A stretch of DNA of 60,000 nucleotides, taken from Liolophura sinensis (lineage: Eukaryota > Mollusca > Polyplacophora > Chitonida > Chitonidae). Below the pieces are notes generated by a model. The model worked only from the letters and a program-made list of their open reading frames with translations, ran no database searches and had not been told where the DNA came from. A program made the translations under genes and the position numbers. The stretch is taken from positions 24,285,265-24,345,264 of the forward strand of contig NC_088303.1 in assembly GCF_032854445.1 (NCBI RefSeq), given 5' to 3'. Positions 42,241 through 54,560 of this stretch are shown in pieces. Position 1 is the first letter of the stretch, and each line of letters begins with the position of its first letter.

Positions 42241-45194
42241 AATGGTGGTGTTACATGCCCTACACTGGCAGACGGGATGAGGTTAATGAGATTCAACCTT
42301 TGGCAGGAGAATGTTTTAAGTTTTGTTATACAGACATCATTTATAGACCTTGTATAGTTTTTCTATGTCTTTAATGTCGGTTTATAATATTCATCATCAT
42401 TTCAACTATAATGGAGGTACTTAGCCGATAGGAAGATAGGTAATTATCTCTCTTGTCTTAAAAGGGTTTTTCGTGACAGAAAACGCCTATTCAATTTAGA
42501 GATTATTGCCAGCCTTTGTATTTGCTAAATTGTCTCTTGGATCATCAAAGGGGATTTCATTGTGGACGCCCATTTGTGTTAATAAATGCATAAAGGTGAA
42601 CATAAGATGCTCTTGTCTTTCCTGTCTTCTTGTCTTCTTAATATTAGTGAGACAAAGAAAAACATGAAATAAGAGAGAGTGGAACAAATTATTAGCTCAC
42701 TGTTGACGTTGATACAGAAAGTCAAAGAGAAATATCCAGAATCTCTGAGATCGCCTCATGAATCACCCTGGGCAAAAGACTCGCGGACAAAAGCCTCGTC
42801 GTCTTATTTAACTAATAAAACATGTTCGACCGTCTAAAAAATATGATGTTAAATATTTGTTGACGAGAATTACATATAGTGTGACTTCGTTTGCCATTTT
42901 AAAACTTGCAATCCAAACGTATCCCTGTAAGGCACTCGGGTTCAACAGATGTCTTCTCATAAAGCCTGTACACATAGCTTTTCAAAACAACCTGGTCAAA
43001 TAAAAACTATTATGGAATGCTTTTCGTCAAGCAAATGTAAGTTTATTTTCCGAAGCATCTACCACTATACTCAAAAATATTATTTTCCCATACGAAAAAG
43101 AATAAAAAATAAAAATTTATATTTGTAAGTTTCCGTGTAATTTCTGTTTTGTAAGTGCAACATAGATGTATGTGATCTAATACAAATTATTCGGAATCAT
43201 AAATTGGCAAAGCTCACAAACTGACAAAGTGTGAGTAGTAAACGAAGCAATGAAAAAGGCACGTCTTATTTCTTTTGTTTTTCGAGGATAAAACATTCCC
43301 TGCTACCAGTATCTGGAATCAACCATAATCTATGTCATGTAAAATATATTTCTTGGGTAGAAACAATCAACATATTCATAAGATCTGTGCTCTTGCAGGA
43401 ACGAAAGTCTAACGCCAGCTTCAAAAGCATATGTTTACCATCTTTGTAGATTCCTTTTGTTTTCAGACCCTGGAATGGGGGTCAAGCATTCTGTATACCC
43501 TTTAGAGAAAACAGCTCTTCGGATTTCGAGCCAAGCAAAAAATAAAAACAAAACCATTTCGTCAGCAAACTGTCAGATTAAATGCTGTTTGAACGAGTAG
43601 GAAGGGGTTCTATTGCAAACATATATTAAAATACGAAACATCACTTCAGGTAGAAAGTTTCAGTTTTTATCAAAGAAGCTATCAACGTTTGTCATTCACT
43701 ATATATTCTTAATACTGATCGAGGGGCCTTTGTCTGCCAGGGCTTTTGTCCTCCCCTACCCTTCCCGGCTCATAAACAAATCCTGTAAATTTTATTACTT
43801 CTGCATTTTGCACACGCGAAGCTGAATGGAGATGAATCTTGGGAACACTTGTGGAGAATCAAAGCTGAAAATGCTTTTGTATATGGCAAAATAGTACCAT
43901 CTTTGATTATATTGGTTGACCGAAGAACCAATTTTGCCAACTGGCACCAATTTGGTAGTCTAATTAAGGAGCCATTTGGTTTCCCTCTAAGAACCAAGAC
44001 TAACCAGCATTTGCGGCAGTTCAGTACTACGTAGGTTCAAGGCCATAATTATAAATGTTAACAATTATAAGCGCACCTGCTGGCCAAATTGTCGAATGGG
44101 GTCTGCTTGGAGACGATTCGGGCTAGGTCGTTACATGTACATGAGTTCACAATTTACAATCCAGCTCCCGCTGGTGCTACAACGGCTTTACGTCAGGTTT
44201 GTCAGGTACCAGGCGAGGTACAGCGGTTTTCAGCTCGGACAAGTGTGCCTGTCTTCGTACCAATGAAATATTCTTGATTAAGGATTAAGGCCTAAAAACG
44301 CGAGTCAAATTTATCGAACAACCGTCGATGCCCACCAATTATGAACGGAACCATTTGTATGAATAGCAGTAGATTGTAACTGGTACAACTGGTACAGCTG
44401 TAGATACACCTCCGAAACATGAAAACGTGGTAAGGTCACCACGGTTCCTCTGTATTGATACCCATATGGTATACTCTAATTAAAAACATCGCAAAATTTA
44501 TCTGCTTGCTAATAGTGTGTATGAAAATGATATATGAAATATCAAAATGGCAGTTTTTTTTAGGAAACTTCGGAGACCTAACACGAAAGGGAAAATTTCC
44601 CGTATCTCTCCCAGACATAGATTTCAGATTTTTGACGTTCTGTTCATTAGAATGATCCACGCCAAAGCAAAACAAGAGGACAGCTGAAAATATGGTTAGC
44701 TACAATAAGGATAAATACTTATATTAAAAGAAAACTTATAATGAATTCGTTACGCGGGTAAACTAGAAACATACAGAGGAGAATTTATGCCATGCAAGCC
44801 AGCGTAACATCAAAGGGAAAAACGATTAAAGAAAAGCTAAAAAAAACATTGCACAGCTGAAGTTATCATAATGACTCCTGATAGCACAAAGCTAACGGTA
44901 TAACATGGGCAGTTTTCCAGGATAACTACTAACTGCGAAAGTACAACTAATAAGACAAAAACTACACCTCCTGCAAGCAAGTACTGGTAATTCAGATCAT
45001 GCAATGCAACGGAGAGGTTACACGGTTTACCAGTCAGAGGAACAGACATGCATAGCAGAATTATACGGAACTTACAGCATCTGACAATGTAGTTTCCAAG
45101 TGCGCTGGACACTTCGCAACATTTCTTACCGGTTTCTTAAGTTTCCATACATATGAAATTAAAGGGCTTGGTATACGAAGTGCTTTCTTGCTTG
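42241..45194. other. Intergenic, nothing recognised
   Basis: Short open frames on both strands without family resemblance or consistent splice borders. No tandem repeat of note. AT-rich with isolated AATAAA motifs. Confidence 0.5.
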
Positions 45195-46375
45195 ATGTTG
45201 CATATGGTATGGGTATAGCCAGCAAAACACCGGCCAGCCTGGTGTCCGTACTTCGTTAATGGTTGGGATGTCATGTCTGGTACATGTATTTTTGGTATTT
45301 CTTCTCTTGGCATTGGGCATAAGGAATAGGTGCAGCAAGCAAAACACCGGCCAGCCCGGTGTCCGTACTTAGTTACCGGTTGGAATGTCATGTCTGATAC
45401 ATGTATTTTTGATATTTCTTCTCTTGGCATTGAGCATATGGAATAGGCGCCGCAAACAAAACATCGGTCAGCCTTGTGTCAGTATTTGTTACTGGTTGAG
45501 ATGTCATGTCTGGTACATGTATTTTTGGTATTTCTTCTCTTGGCATTGGGCATAAGGAATAGGTGCAGCAAGCAAAACACCGACCAGCCCGGTGTCCGTA
45601 CTTAGTTACCGGTTGGAATGTCATGTCTGGTACATGTATTTTTGGTATTTCTTCTCATGGCATTGGGCATAAGGAATAGGTGCAGCAAGCAAAACACCGG
45701 CCAGCCCGGTGTCCGTACTTCGTTAATGGTTGGGATGTCATGTCTGGTACATGTATTTTTGGTATTTCTTCTCTTGGCATTGGGCGTAAGGAATAGGTGC
45801 AGCAAGCAAAACACCGGCTAGCCCAGTGTCCGTACTTTGTTACTGGTTGGGATGTCATGCTTGGGACATATATTTTGGTATTTTATCTCTCGGGGTTGGG
45901 CATATGGAATAGGTGCCACAACAAAACATCGGCCAGCCCGGTGTCAGTATTTGTTACTGGTTGGGATGTCATGTCTGGTACATATATTTTTGGTATTTCT
46001 TCTCTTGGCATTGGGCATATGTAATAGGTGCCACAACAAAACATCGGCCAGCCCGGTGTCAGTATTTGTTACTGGTTGGGATGTCATGTCTGATATATGT
46101 ATCTTTGGTATTTTATCCCTTGGCGTTGGGCATATGGGATAGGTGCAGCAAGCAAAGCACCGACCAGCCCGGTGTCAGTAATGTTGCCTGTTGGGGTGTC
46201 GTGTTTGGTACGTGTATCTTTAATATTTTTTCTTTAAGTGTTGGGCACATGGAATGAGTTCAGTAGGCACAATACCGGCCAGCCCGGTGTCAGTGCTTTG
46301 TTAAATGTTGGGATGTCATGTGTGATACGTGTATCTTTAGTATTTTCTTCATAAGGTGTTGAGCACACGGGTTTA
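45195..46375. repeat. 117-bp minisatellite
   Basis: About ten copies of a 117-bp unit holding GGTACATGTATTTTTGGTAT, TTCTTCTCTTGGCATTGGGC, AAAACACCGGCCAGCCCGGT and GTTACTGGTTGGGATGTCATG. Copies become more divergent downstream, with pieces recognisable to about 46720. As 117 is 39 codons, open frames appear on both strands without any known family. Confidence 0.9.
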
Positions 46376-48150
46376 CTTCTGTTCTCTGTTACTGGTTAGC
46401 ATGTCATGTCTGGTACGTGTATATTCGGTACTTTTTGGTTGGCCTTGAGCGTATGGAATGGGCTCGATAAGCCAGGGGCCTGTTTTACGAAGCACTCGCA
46501 CCAATACACCAAGCGCATTTACCATAGTGACGTATCTCTTCACTATATGTTGCCATGGAAAACACGCGAGGCGCAATTTGCGACTGCTTCGAGAAACAGA
46601 CCCCAACACGGCGTCAGTACTTTGTTACTGGTTGGGATGTCATGCCCGATACGTGTATCTTTGGTACTTTTTCGCTGAGTCTTATGGAATGTGTTCAGTG
46701 AGAAAACTGCCGTATGCCCAGATATCAACACTGTGTTACTGACTGGGTTGTCATTTCTGTTATACGTTTTCGACGATGCATTCCAATTATACAACAGTTA
46801 AAAGACCGTTGCAATAAGGAAAAGTATATATAATGTGTGTAGAAGCTACCTATAACTCAAGCAAGCAGGCAAAGAGACAAGTGAATTTCTCAAGAGTGCA
46901 ATTAACTGCATGTCTGGTGAAATAGTTAGGCAAAAAAGCAGCCAGCTGTTAGATCCAGTTTCCTCTGACTTTTGTGTGCATGGTATGCGTGCTGTATGAC
47001 AAAGATATGTATTAACATTGTGAAGTTCAAATACTATTACGAGCTGGTTATGTCCTGAAGGGAAGTTGCTGAAGATTGAATTAAGCATGACTGCCTCTTG
47101 ACCTAGAACGAGTGATTAGGAAAATTGCATACATCCCATGAAATCTAGCTCAAATCCTTAACTTTGAAGACTACGTTGCAATACTTTGTGGTGAATCTGA
47201 AATAACTGGTGTTTTGACGAGGTCCAGCATTCATGTTACAATTGGTATTTAATGTTTTAGCATAATATCATTTGTTTGTCTTTTGCACGTATGTCATTGT
47301 AATAATTTCACGCAGCGAGGTAAAGTATCACACTTTTATAACCCCCGTAAGGGCATAGACCTGTTCGGCATAAAGCTGTAATTCTTTGTAACAATGCAAC
47401 ACAGGATTAGCGCGATTTGTGATGTAGGACCTACTGTTCGTATACAGAATTTAGAGCTGTGTAAATCTGCGCAACAGCACGTGAATGATTTATTTATTTA
47501 TGTATTTATTTGATTGGTGTTTTACGCCATACTCAAGAGTATTTCACTTATACGACAGCAGCCAGCATTATGGTGGGAGAAAAACGAGCAGAGCCTAGGC
47601 TAAACCCACAACCATCTGCAGGTTGCTGTCAGACAGTACGGGGAAAAGTGTAGAGTGCTTGAAGGTCTTACTCGACTTCCATACTTAAATCATGCATATA
47701 TGTTTATTTTGGTGCAGCTCTGTCAGGTTTTCACCTCGACTTTCTAGCCGTCAACATTAGTCGTAGAGGATCTGGATCTTGGGGATATACGCCGGTACAC
47801 TCAGGCTAAAGAGGAGTGTGCAACAGCAACATTACATAGATACGGTACGTTTATATACCCCCAAGTTAAGGTTTCCAAAGACGATTAATTAATGTAAGTA
47901 TAGTTATTTGCCTTATACCAGTGTGTAAAATCACCACGGATTATCCATAAGAGATATCGTATATAGGTCTCTTATATTACGTCTTTACAATGTATAGGCC
48001 TATGTATATAACTTCAGTTACATCCTTGTTGCAACCTCCACACGGCACAAGCTGTACACGTTTGCTACAAAACTCTACACGAAGATAATTCTATCACGCT
48101 TAAAATACGTTTCGCTCTGGATTTAAATCGTTTTCACTTTTGCACGAACG

Positions 48151-48153
<3 letters not shown>
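46376..48153. other. Intergenic, diverged repeat edge and a SINE piece
   Basis: Up to about 46720 it contains diverged copies of the 117-bp unit. Then no recognised feature apart from the reverse SINE at 47488-47640. Confidence 0.5.
47488..47640 (-). mobile_element. Family A SINE 3' part, reverse
   Basis: TTTGATTGGTGTTTTACGCC, CATACTCAAGAGTATTTCAC, TTATACGACAGCAGCCAGCA and CAACCATCTGCAGGTTGCTG match the reverse complement of family A. Confidence 0.82.
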
Positions 48154-48243
<90 letters not shown>

Positions 48244-48247
48244 TGTG

Positions 48248-48291
<44 letters not shown>

Positions 48292-48302
48292 TGTGTGTAT
48301 AT
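48154..48302. repeat. (TA)n(TG)n(CGTG)n microsatellite
   Basis: About 15 TA dinucleotides, then TG repeats, then about 15 GTGC/CGTG units. Alternating purine-pyrimidine along the whole length, a Z-DNA-prone composition. Confidence 0.95.
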
Positions 48303-49057
48303 GTATATAAGGTCTTTTATGACCTTATCCGGAACTGCATTTCTGTGATCAAGATGTTTTGCTCACTTTTTTATTATTTTGTACTGCATTTGCGATATGA
48401 AGTTATTAGGGGATCCTGCTGGTGGCTGTGTCACCTTTAAACCATACACTCGTACAATGGCAGGCAGATGGGAGTCCATGACAGAATTATCATCCAGGAT
48501 CACAAAATTATCAAGAATTATCGGTACCAAGAATTATAAAGCTGTTATTCTTATCTGGTTATGAGAAACAGATTCAAAATGTTACTCTACCATCCTTGAT
48601 TTGGTGTGATCTGACTTTCATGTGTGCTGTATTCCTGTGGAAAAACCCAATACCGTACCCAATTTACTCTAATTCGTCAACTTTTTCACATATTTACAAG
48701 GTGTTTATTCAAGCACATTCTGAAGGCATTATTCTGTGTGGGCAGATAACATTTTGTGAAGCCCTCAACTTGGCCAATCCAAGCAATGTAGTTATGTCTC
48801 CAAAATCATCATAAATTAAAGGTTCATAAATATCTCTAAAAGTTGCTGTTTCTTATGCAAAAAGGTTAAGGAATTAGAGTAAGTCTGATGTGTATACTTC
48901 TTGATTCTACATGCATTCGTCGAGTTAAATGACAATGCAATAACACTATAATAATAAATATGAATATTTGCACTGTATAAATATTGTTTTTCTTTCTAGT
49001 CAAACCAAAGAATGGTCTCCCCGATTTATAATTGTTATATAGAGTTTACGTCTATGA

Positions 49058-49225
49058 CTTATTTATTTATTTGATTGGTGTTTTACGCCGTACTCAGGAA
49101 TATTTCACTTATACGACGAAGGCCAGCATCATGGTGGGAGGAAACAGGGCAGAGCCCGCTGGAAAACCCAGGACTATCCGCACGTTGCTGGCAGACCTTC
49201 CAACGTACGGCCGGAGAGGAAATCA
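49058..49225 (-). mobile_element. Family A SINE 3' part, reverse
   Basis: TTTGATTGGTGTTTTACGCC, GTACTCAGGAATATTTCACT, CAGCATCATGGTGGGAGGAA and GTACGGCCGGAGAGGAAATC; a good copy lacking the tRNA-like head. Confidence 0.83.
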
Positions 49226-50131
49226 CGTCTGTGAAGAAAAGTGAGTTATAGTGTTAACACAAATCCAATGAATGTATGAAAATTATCAAGTGAGCCCACC
49301 GTCCTTCATGACGTGTATTTGACAAACCGCCATCTTTACCGGCGAAGGGTGTAGTAGATGATATAAGCGTCATGTCCGACAATCGTATACCATTCGTAGT
49401 TCGTAAAGGGCGTTCCAAGTCGATAATCGCAAGATCCATTTCCAACACAAAGTTTAACACTAACTCCCAAAGACAAAGGTATGTAAGAAATGATACAAAT
49501 AGGAAATAAAGCCGGTAACACACAAGAGAGAAGCGGTCATCAGTTTTCAGTGATGCCGGGCAGACAGTTGATATTCCAGGCATGAATTCCATATCAAAGT
49601 TCAAATTCGTTGTCCATGAATGAGTTCCAGGTCAAATAACAATGACGAGCGTTACAGACCGTAACCGAACAGATTGTGATTCAATAGTAACGGACGATTA
49701 CGTCTTTCCCGTTAACATGTAAGGATCTCATACTACAAGAGGCGCCATCTATGATGCTACACATGACATGCTGGTCTGTATAAAAGCTGTCTACGAGATA
49801 GACGGTTACGCTCGGCAACCAGCGCTGTCTATGTTGTTAAATACCATGTACGCGATAGATATGTACTTAAGGATAACAGCGCCGTCTGTGTGGTTGATCA
49901 CAATGCAGATCGCCATAGATTGTGAACGCTCTGTCCATACCTGCCAACGAGAGTGTTACACTCATTGTAAATTCGAGAAACTTAGAATGAAGGCGTTTGA
50001 TGGAGTATCCTTGACAAACTAGTTTTTGAACTAACAACTTGTGACGAAGATCAAAGTCGCAAGATCTGACAAATGCGAGATATGTGCACGCCATATGCAG
50101 GACCCTTTGGTATATTGCTATCCAAATAAGG

Positions 50132-51677
50132 CTAATTTACAATATCAAAATTGAAATTATCCCTTTTGTCGTAAAGGCGGCGTGAAAGGAGACCTCGTTT
50201 GTCTTTGTAAAGATATAGATCCAAATAAGATGTACCATGAGGATTATTTATTGTCTCCTTTAAATCCAATGAAGGCAGACAGATTTCCTTCACCGCTTCA
50301 GCAATATGGGGGTTATTTAACGCCAGTAGATCATCAGTATACCGCTTGGTAAATGAAAACGATCGAGCTTTAAAGATATTACTTTTACATAATTTCTGCA
50401 TATAGTCGTATTCATATGAAAACAGGTGTAAGTCTGCCAAAAGAGGCGCACAATTGGTACCCACTGGAATAGCTGTTGGTAAATGGGACCCCCAAATTTC
50501 ACATAGATGTTATTAATGAGAAATTCAATTAATTCAATAAATAATGTAACATCCCATGAGCGGTAACCTTCATAAATAGTAGAACTAAAGAAAGCCTTAT
50601 TGCTTCTGACGTTAATGTAACGGTGACCTGTTTTAGTACATACCGATACAATTAACGGCGATATTCTTTCAATAAGATCTTTGTGAGGAATTGTAGTATA
50701 GAGAGTAGAGAAATCCCTTGTGGATACGTCTTTGTACGGTATATGCATATGAGGATCAAGTTTTTCTGTAAGACGTTTGGAGTTGTTAAGAATCCACATG
50801 CACTTGACACCTGACTTTTTTGTTATGGCACAACAATACTTATTACAAAATGACTTTACTTCTTGTAACGCTCTCGTAAGTAGGGTTGACAAGAGTTTGG
50901 TGGTAGAACTTCTTGAACCCGTAATAAATCGAGCCTTGTATGGGGATTTACGCATTTTATGAATCCAGTAAAGTTGTGGTATTTCTGTATGACGGGTAGG
51001 TATACTTATGCGGCTTTCTTTAAGAAATTCATTAAACAGTTCCTCCAGGATACGTGTGGTAGCAGAATACGTGTTGTAGATGTACATAGCATTTTGAACA
51101 AGAATTTGATCACATTGACATTAGCGTTGTCTGCTACAGTGATGACAAATTTACTGTGACTGTCAGCGAGTGTTTCTTGCACAGTGGGATCCTTCAGAAC
51201 CTGTTTAGCTTTGGGAAGAACATCAATGTCTATACGGTGTATAGCTAAACTAACCTTCTTTTTGACAATCTCAAGCCAATCGTTAAGTACCGAAGAATCC
51301 ACTTTCTCCCGTTTTGACCCTTTTTTAACATATTCCTCAAGTGCCGAAATGATATTTTTTATGTTAGATCTAATGTTGACATTTCTCTTTTCTCTATACT
51401 TAAGACCTCTCACAAAGAAATTCCTTAGATCATGATTCTTAATAATATTAAGGTTACCAGTCAGGACATGTTTACTTTTGTCGTAGGTAAAAACTGAGGA
51501 TTCACAATCACAGTTATAGCCGCCAGAAGTATACGTCGCCAAATCGAACTCCTTGATGGCCTGGGAATAATTGAAAATTTTGGAAGCGATAGGCTTTGTG
51601 TACTCATAGGATATGGAAGGGGGCTGTTGGATATTAAAATAATTAGGCACAGCACTACGAACATCAGTTTTATTCAA
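50132..51677 (-). pseudogene. Linker and reverse transcriptase part of the Penelope-like element
   Basis: Three overlapping open stretches in different frames (51677-51006, 51087-50317, 50464-50132) carry consecutive parts of one protein: the CDCESSVF block and GLKYREK, then the fingers/palm with TEIPQLYWIHKMRKSPYKAR and DFSTLYTTIPHKDL, then the palm with YTDD. Frame breaks lie near 51040-51090 and near 50460. Nothing suggests programmed shifting; scattered decay explains it better. Confidence 0.82.
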
Positions 51678-52230
51678 GATGCGTGGTAGGTTGATTAAGG
51701 CCTCTGTCTAAATACTTCATCTTCAGAAAGAGTCGAGTTGAGTTTCAATTGTAGTTACAGGGCGATACAAATTAAAATACGATATGTCTTGACACAGACG
51801 TACAAGGTGAGGTGGAACATTAACATTATGTATGTTACTGGATACGTCTTGAACTACCTGTTTTAGTAAATTCAATGGCAGTGCATACAATAATGTGTAT
51901 AGAGCATGCATGCTATTGGTGTCATACGACAATCCTACTAAATAGCTAACTGTAACATGTTTGTGAATCATGTTTCTATTGGACTTCCTCCTACCATGAC
52001 TGCGAGATCTACGTTTGTGGTATTTGAATAAATTTGTTATGATGGAGTTATGTGGTTGGCTGGATGTTACTTTGCCGATTCCCATAACGTTATCATTCAA
52101 CCCATACGGGAAGACTGAGCTAATCTCTAGCATCCAGAAAAGCTCACGGATTTTAGGTTCAAATTCGACATCTGTCTCATTTGCTGATGGATAAACCGAT
52201 TCTATTCTCTGAATGCTGAAGTGGTCCCAA

Positions 52231-52608
52231 TCATGATCGGAGGCAGAGAAATGCTTGCCTATTAGCAATTGCTTTTTTTTTTTTTTTTTTGCGCACGGAC
52301 TTACGGTGCCCGTTCACCCGTAGATGTAGTTTCTGGGTGGTCTTCCCAACATACTGCTGACTACACCTCTTGCCTGTTACCAAGTAAATACAGTTGGAGG
52401 CAATACAACTTAAGTTAACATAGGAATCAACAGAATAACATTTACCAGTCAGTGAAGAAATAAAAGTGGCGGATGTATCAAATGATGGACAACTGGTATG
52501 TCCACATTTGGAAATAGTTAAATGTTTGCTTTGGGAATTCAGTGTCAAACAATCGTTCAATTGAATAGAACACGGTTTTGGTGGAAATACCATGTTTAAT
52601 GGTCTCAA
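52231..52608 (-). pseudogene. GIY-YIG endonuclease part of the Penelope-like element
   Basis: An open stretch of 125 codons with the GIY-YIG-like pair IYL (residue 74) and YVG (residue 86), followed by the helix LHLRVNGHRKS and a lysine run encoded by the 18-A tract. A cysteine/histidine cluster (residues 35-40) precedes it, as in Naiad-type elements. The tract shifts the frame away from the downstream sequence. Confidence 0.8.
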
Positions 52609-52620
52609 ATATATCCGATA

Positions 52621-53109
52621 TTTGGATGGAAATGGATCTTAGTGCAAACGAATCATTTATTGACTCGACCTGGGAACATGCACCAGTATTCCTCGGCTGG
52701 CGAACGTGACAAACCTGCTGACTGCAGCTTTTCGTCGGAAGGCTTGACGGGTACCTGAAAAGGGACGGTGCTGTACCTGGGAATTCCAGTTTTACAGATG
52801 CTTGATGCCGATATTCCCTTAATCGGCGATCCTTGTTTCAATTTACCCAGTCGTTGATCTGTGGCGATTTGTCCATGATCATTGTGTATTATCCCTTGTT
52901 CAGTGTTCCTAGTCGCAAATTTACTTAATGTATAAGGTATGTTCACTTTTCATAACTGATCTAAATTGTTCTTACTGTATGACACTTGTTTACATTTCCT
53001 ATTTGCTGTAAACCAGTTTACACTTTTACAATGTATAATTTTCGTTCCTGTATTCGCAAATGACTATATTTTCTCATTATTTAACGGATTACCTTTTGTT
53101 CAGTTTTCC
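52621..53109. other. Sequence between the retroelement and the 51-bp array
   Basis: A minus-strand open frame of 97 codons (52946-52653) lies immediately upstream of the GIY-YIG frame in the element's direction. It might be leader sequence of the retroelement; I see no domain in it. Confidence 0.3.
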
Positions 53110-54560
53110 TTGTCGTATAGATACAGATATACCCCTAATATACTATCTGCGTTCTGTTGTCTTATTCTCAAATACCGATATACCCATAACATACAGCCTG
53201 TGTTTTCTTGTCCTAGTCTCAAATACCGATATACCCACAACATACAGTTTTTGTTCCGTTGTCCTATTCTCAAATGCCGATATACCCTTAACATACAACC
53301 TGTGTTCTGTTGCCCTAGTCTCAAATGCCAATATACCACTAACATACAGCCTGTGTTCTGTTGTCTTTGTCTCAAATGCCGATATACCCATAACATGCGG
53401 CCTATGTTCTGTTGTCTTAGTCTCAAATGCCGATATACCCTTAACATACAGCCTGTGTCCTGTTGTCCTAGTCTCAAATGCCAATATACCCATAACAAGC
53501 GGCCTGTGTTCTGTTGCCTTAGTCTCCATTGCCGATATACCTATAACATACAGCCTGTGTTCTGTTGTCCTGGTCTCAAATGCCGATATACCCCTAACAT
53601 ACAGCCTTTGTTTTGTTGTCCTATTCTCAAATGCCGATATACCCATAACATGCGGCCTTTGTTCTGTTGTCCTGGTCTTAAATGCCGATATACCCCTAAC
53701 ATACAGCCTGTGTTCTGTTGTCCTGGTCTCAAATGCCGATATACCCTTAACATGCAGCCTGTGTTCTGTTGCATGTCCTAATCTCAAATGCCGATATACC
53801 CCTAACATGCAGCCTTTGTTCTGTTGTCCTAGTCTCAAATGCCGATATACCTCTAACATGCAGCCTGTGTTCCGTTACCCTAGTCTCAAATGCCGATATA
53901 CCCATAACATACAGCCTGTGTTCTGTTGCATGCCCAAGTCTTAAATGCCGACACACCCACAACATACAGCCTTTGTTCTGTTGTCCTGGTCTCAAATGCC
54001 GATATACCCATAACATACAGCCTGTGTTCTGTTGCATGTCTTAGTCTTAAATGCCGATATACCCCTAACATACAGCCTGTGTTCTGTTGCCCTAGTCTCA
54101 AATGACGATATACTCACAACATACAGCCTGTGTTCTGTTGCATGCTCCAGTCTCAAATGCCGATATACCGATAACATGCGGCCTTTGTTCTGTTGTCCTA
54201 GTCTCAAATGCTGATATACCCATAACATACAGCCTGTGTTCTGTTGCATGCCCTAGTCTCAAATGCCGATATACTCATAACATACAGTCTGCGTTCTGTT
54301 GTATGCCCAAGTCTTAAATGCCGATATACCCCTAACATACAGCCTGTATTCTGTTGTCCTGGTCTCAAATGCCGATATACCCATAACATGCGGCCTGTGT
54401 TCTGTTGCCCTGGTCTTAATATGCCGATATAACCATAACATAGAGCCTGTGTTCTGTTGCATGCCCAAGTCTCAAATGCCGATATACCCCTAACATACAG
54501 CCTTTGTTCTGTTGTATGCCCTATTCTCAAATGCCAATATACCTATAACCTAGAGCCTTT
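53110..54560. repeat. 51-bp minisatellite, about 28 units
   Basis: Units of 51 bp (55 bp in a variant with an extra GCAT) contain CCGATATACCCATAACATAC, AGCCTGTGTTCTGTTGTCCT and AGTCTCAAATG. The multiple-of-three period creates open frames of 271 and 294 codons on the plus strand and 238 on the minus strand. All have the 17-residue period expected from the DNA and none has a recognisable domain. Confidence 0.93.

Larger units (their letters stand above)
49970..52620 (-). mobile_element. Decayed Penelope-like retroelement with N-terminal GIY-YIG (Naiad-like)
   Basis: Read on the minus strand the order is: a Cys-rich segment (CGHTSCPSFDT) and GIY-YIG-type endonuclease (CIYLVTGKRCSQQYVGKT at about 52395-52342); a linker with LIGKHFSASDHDWDHF and FWMLEISSVFPYGLND; a conserved ISYEYTKPIASKIFNYSQ and CDCESSVF block; then reverse transcriptase with DFSTLYTTIPHKDL, PMGTNCAPLLADLHLFSYEY-type sequence, a YTDD catalytic box (50341-50330), SYLDLYLYKDKRGLLSRRLY and a thumb region continuing to about 49980 (KLLVQKLVCQGYSIKRLHSK). 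Canonical Penelope elements have GIY-YIG at the C-terminus; the order here matches the permuted Naiad clade. The frame is broken several times, including at an 18-T run (52273-52290) and near 51700, so this copy should be inactive. Confidence 0.85.

Noticed and set aside
45137-46257. Several 60-114-codon frames on both strands
   Set aside because: Translations of the 117-bp tandem unit with no conserved start or family.
48151-48440. Open frames with [14 protein letters not shown] repeats
   Set aside because: Translation of a TA/TG/CGTG microsatellite.
53060-53944. Plus-strand open frame of 294 codons
   Set aside because: A product of the 51-bp repeat; neighbouring frames and the opposite strand are equally open.
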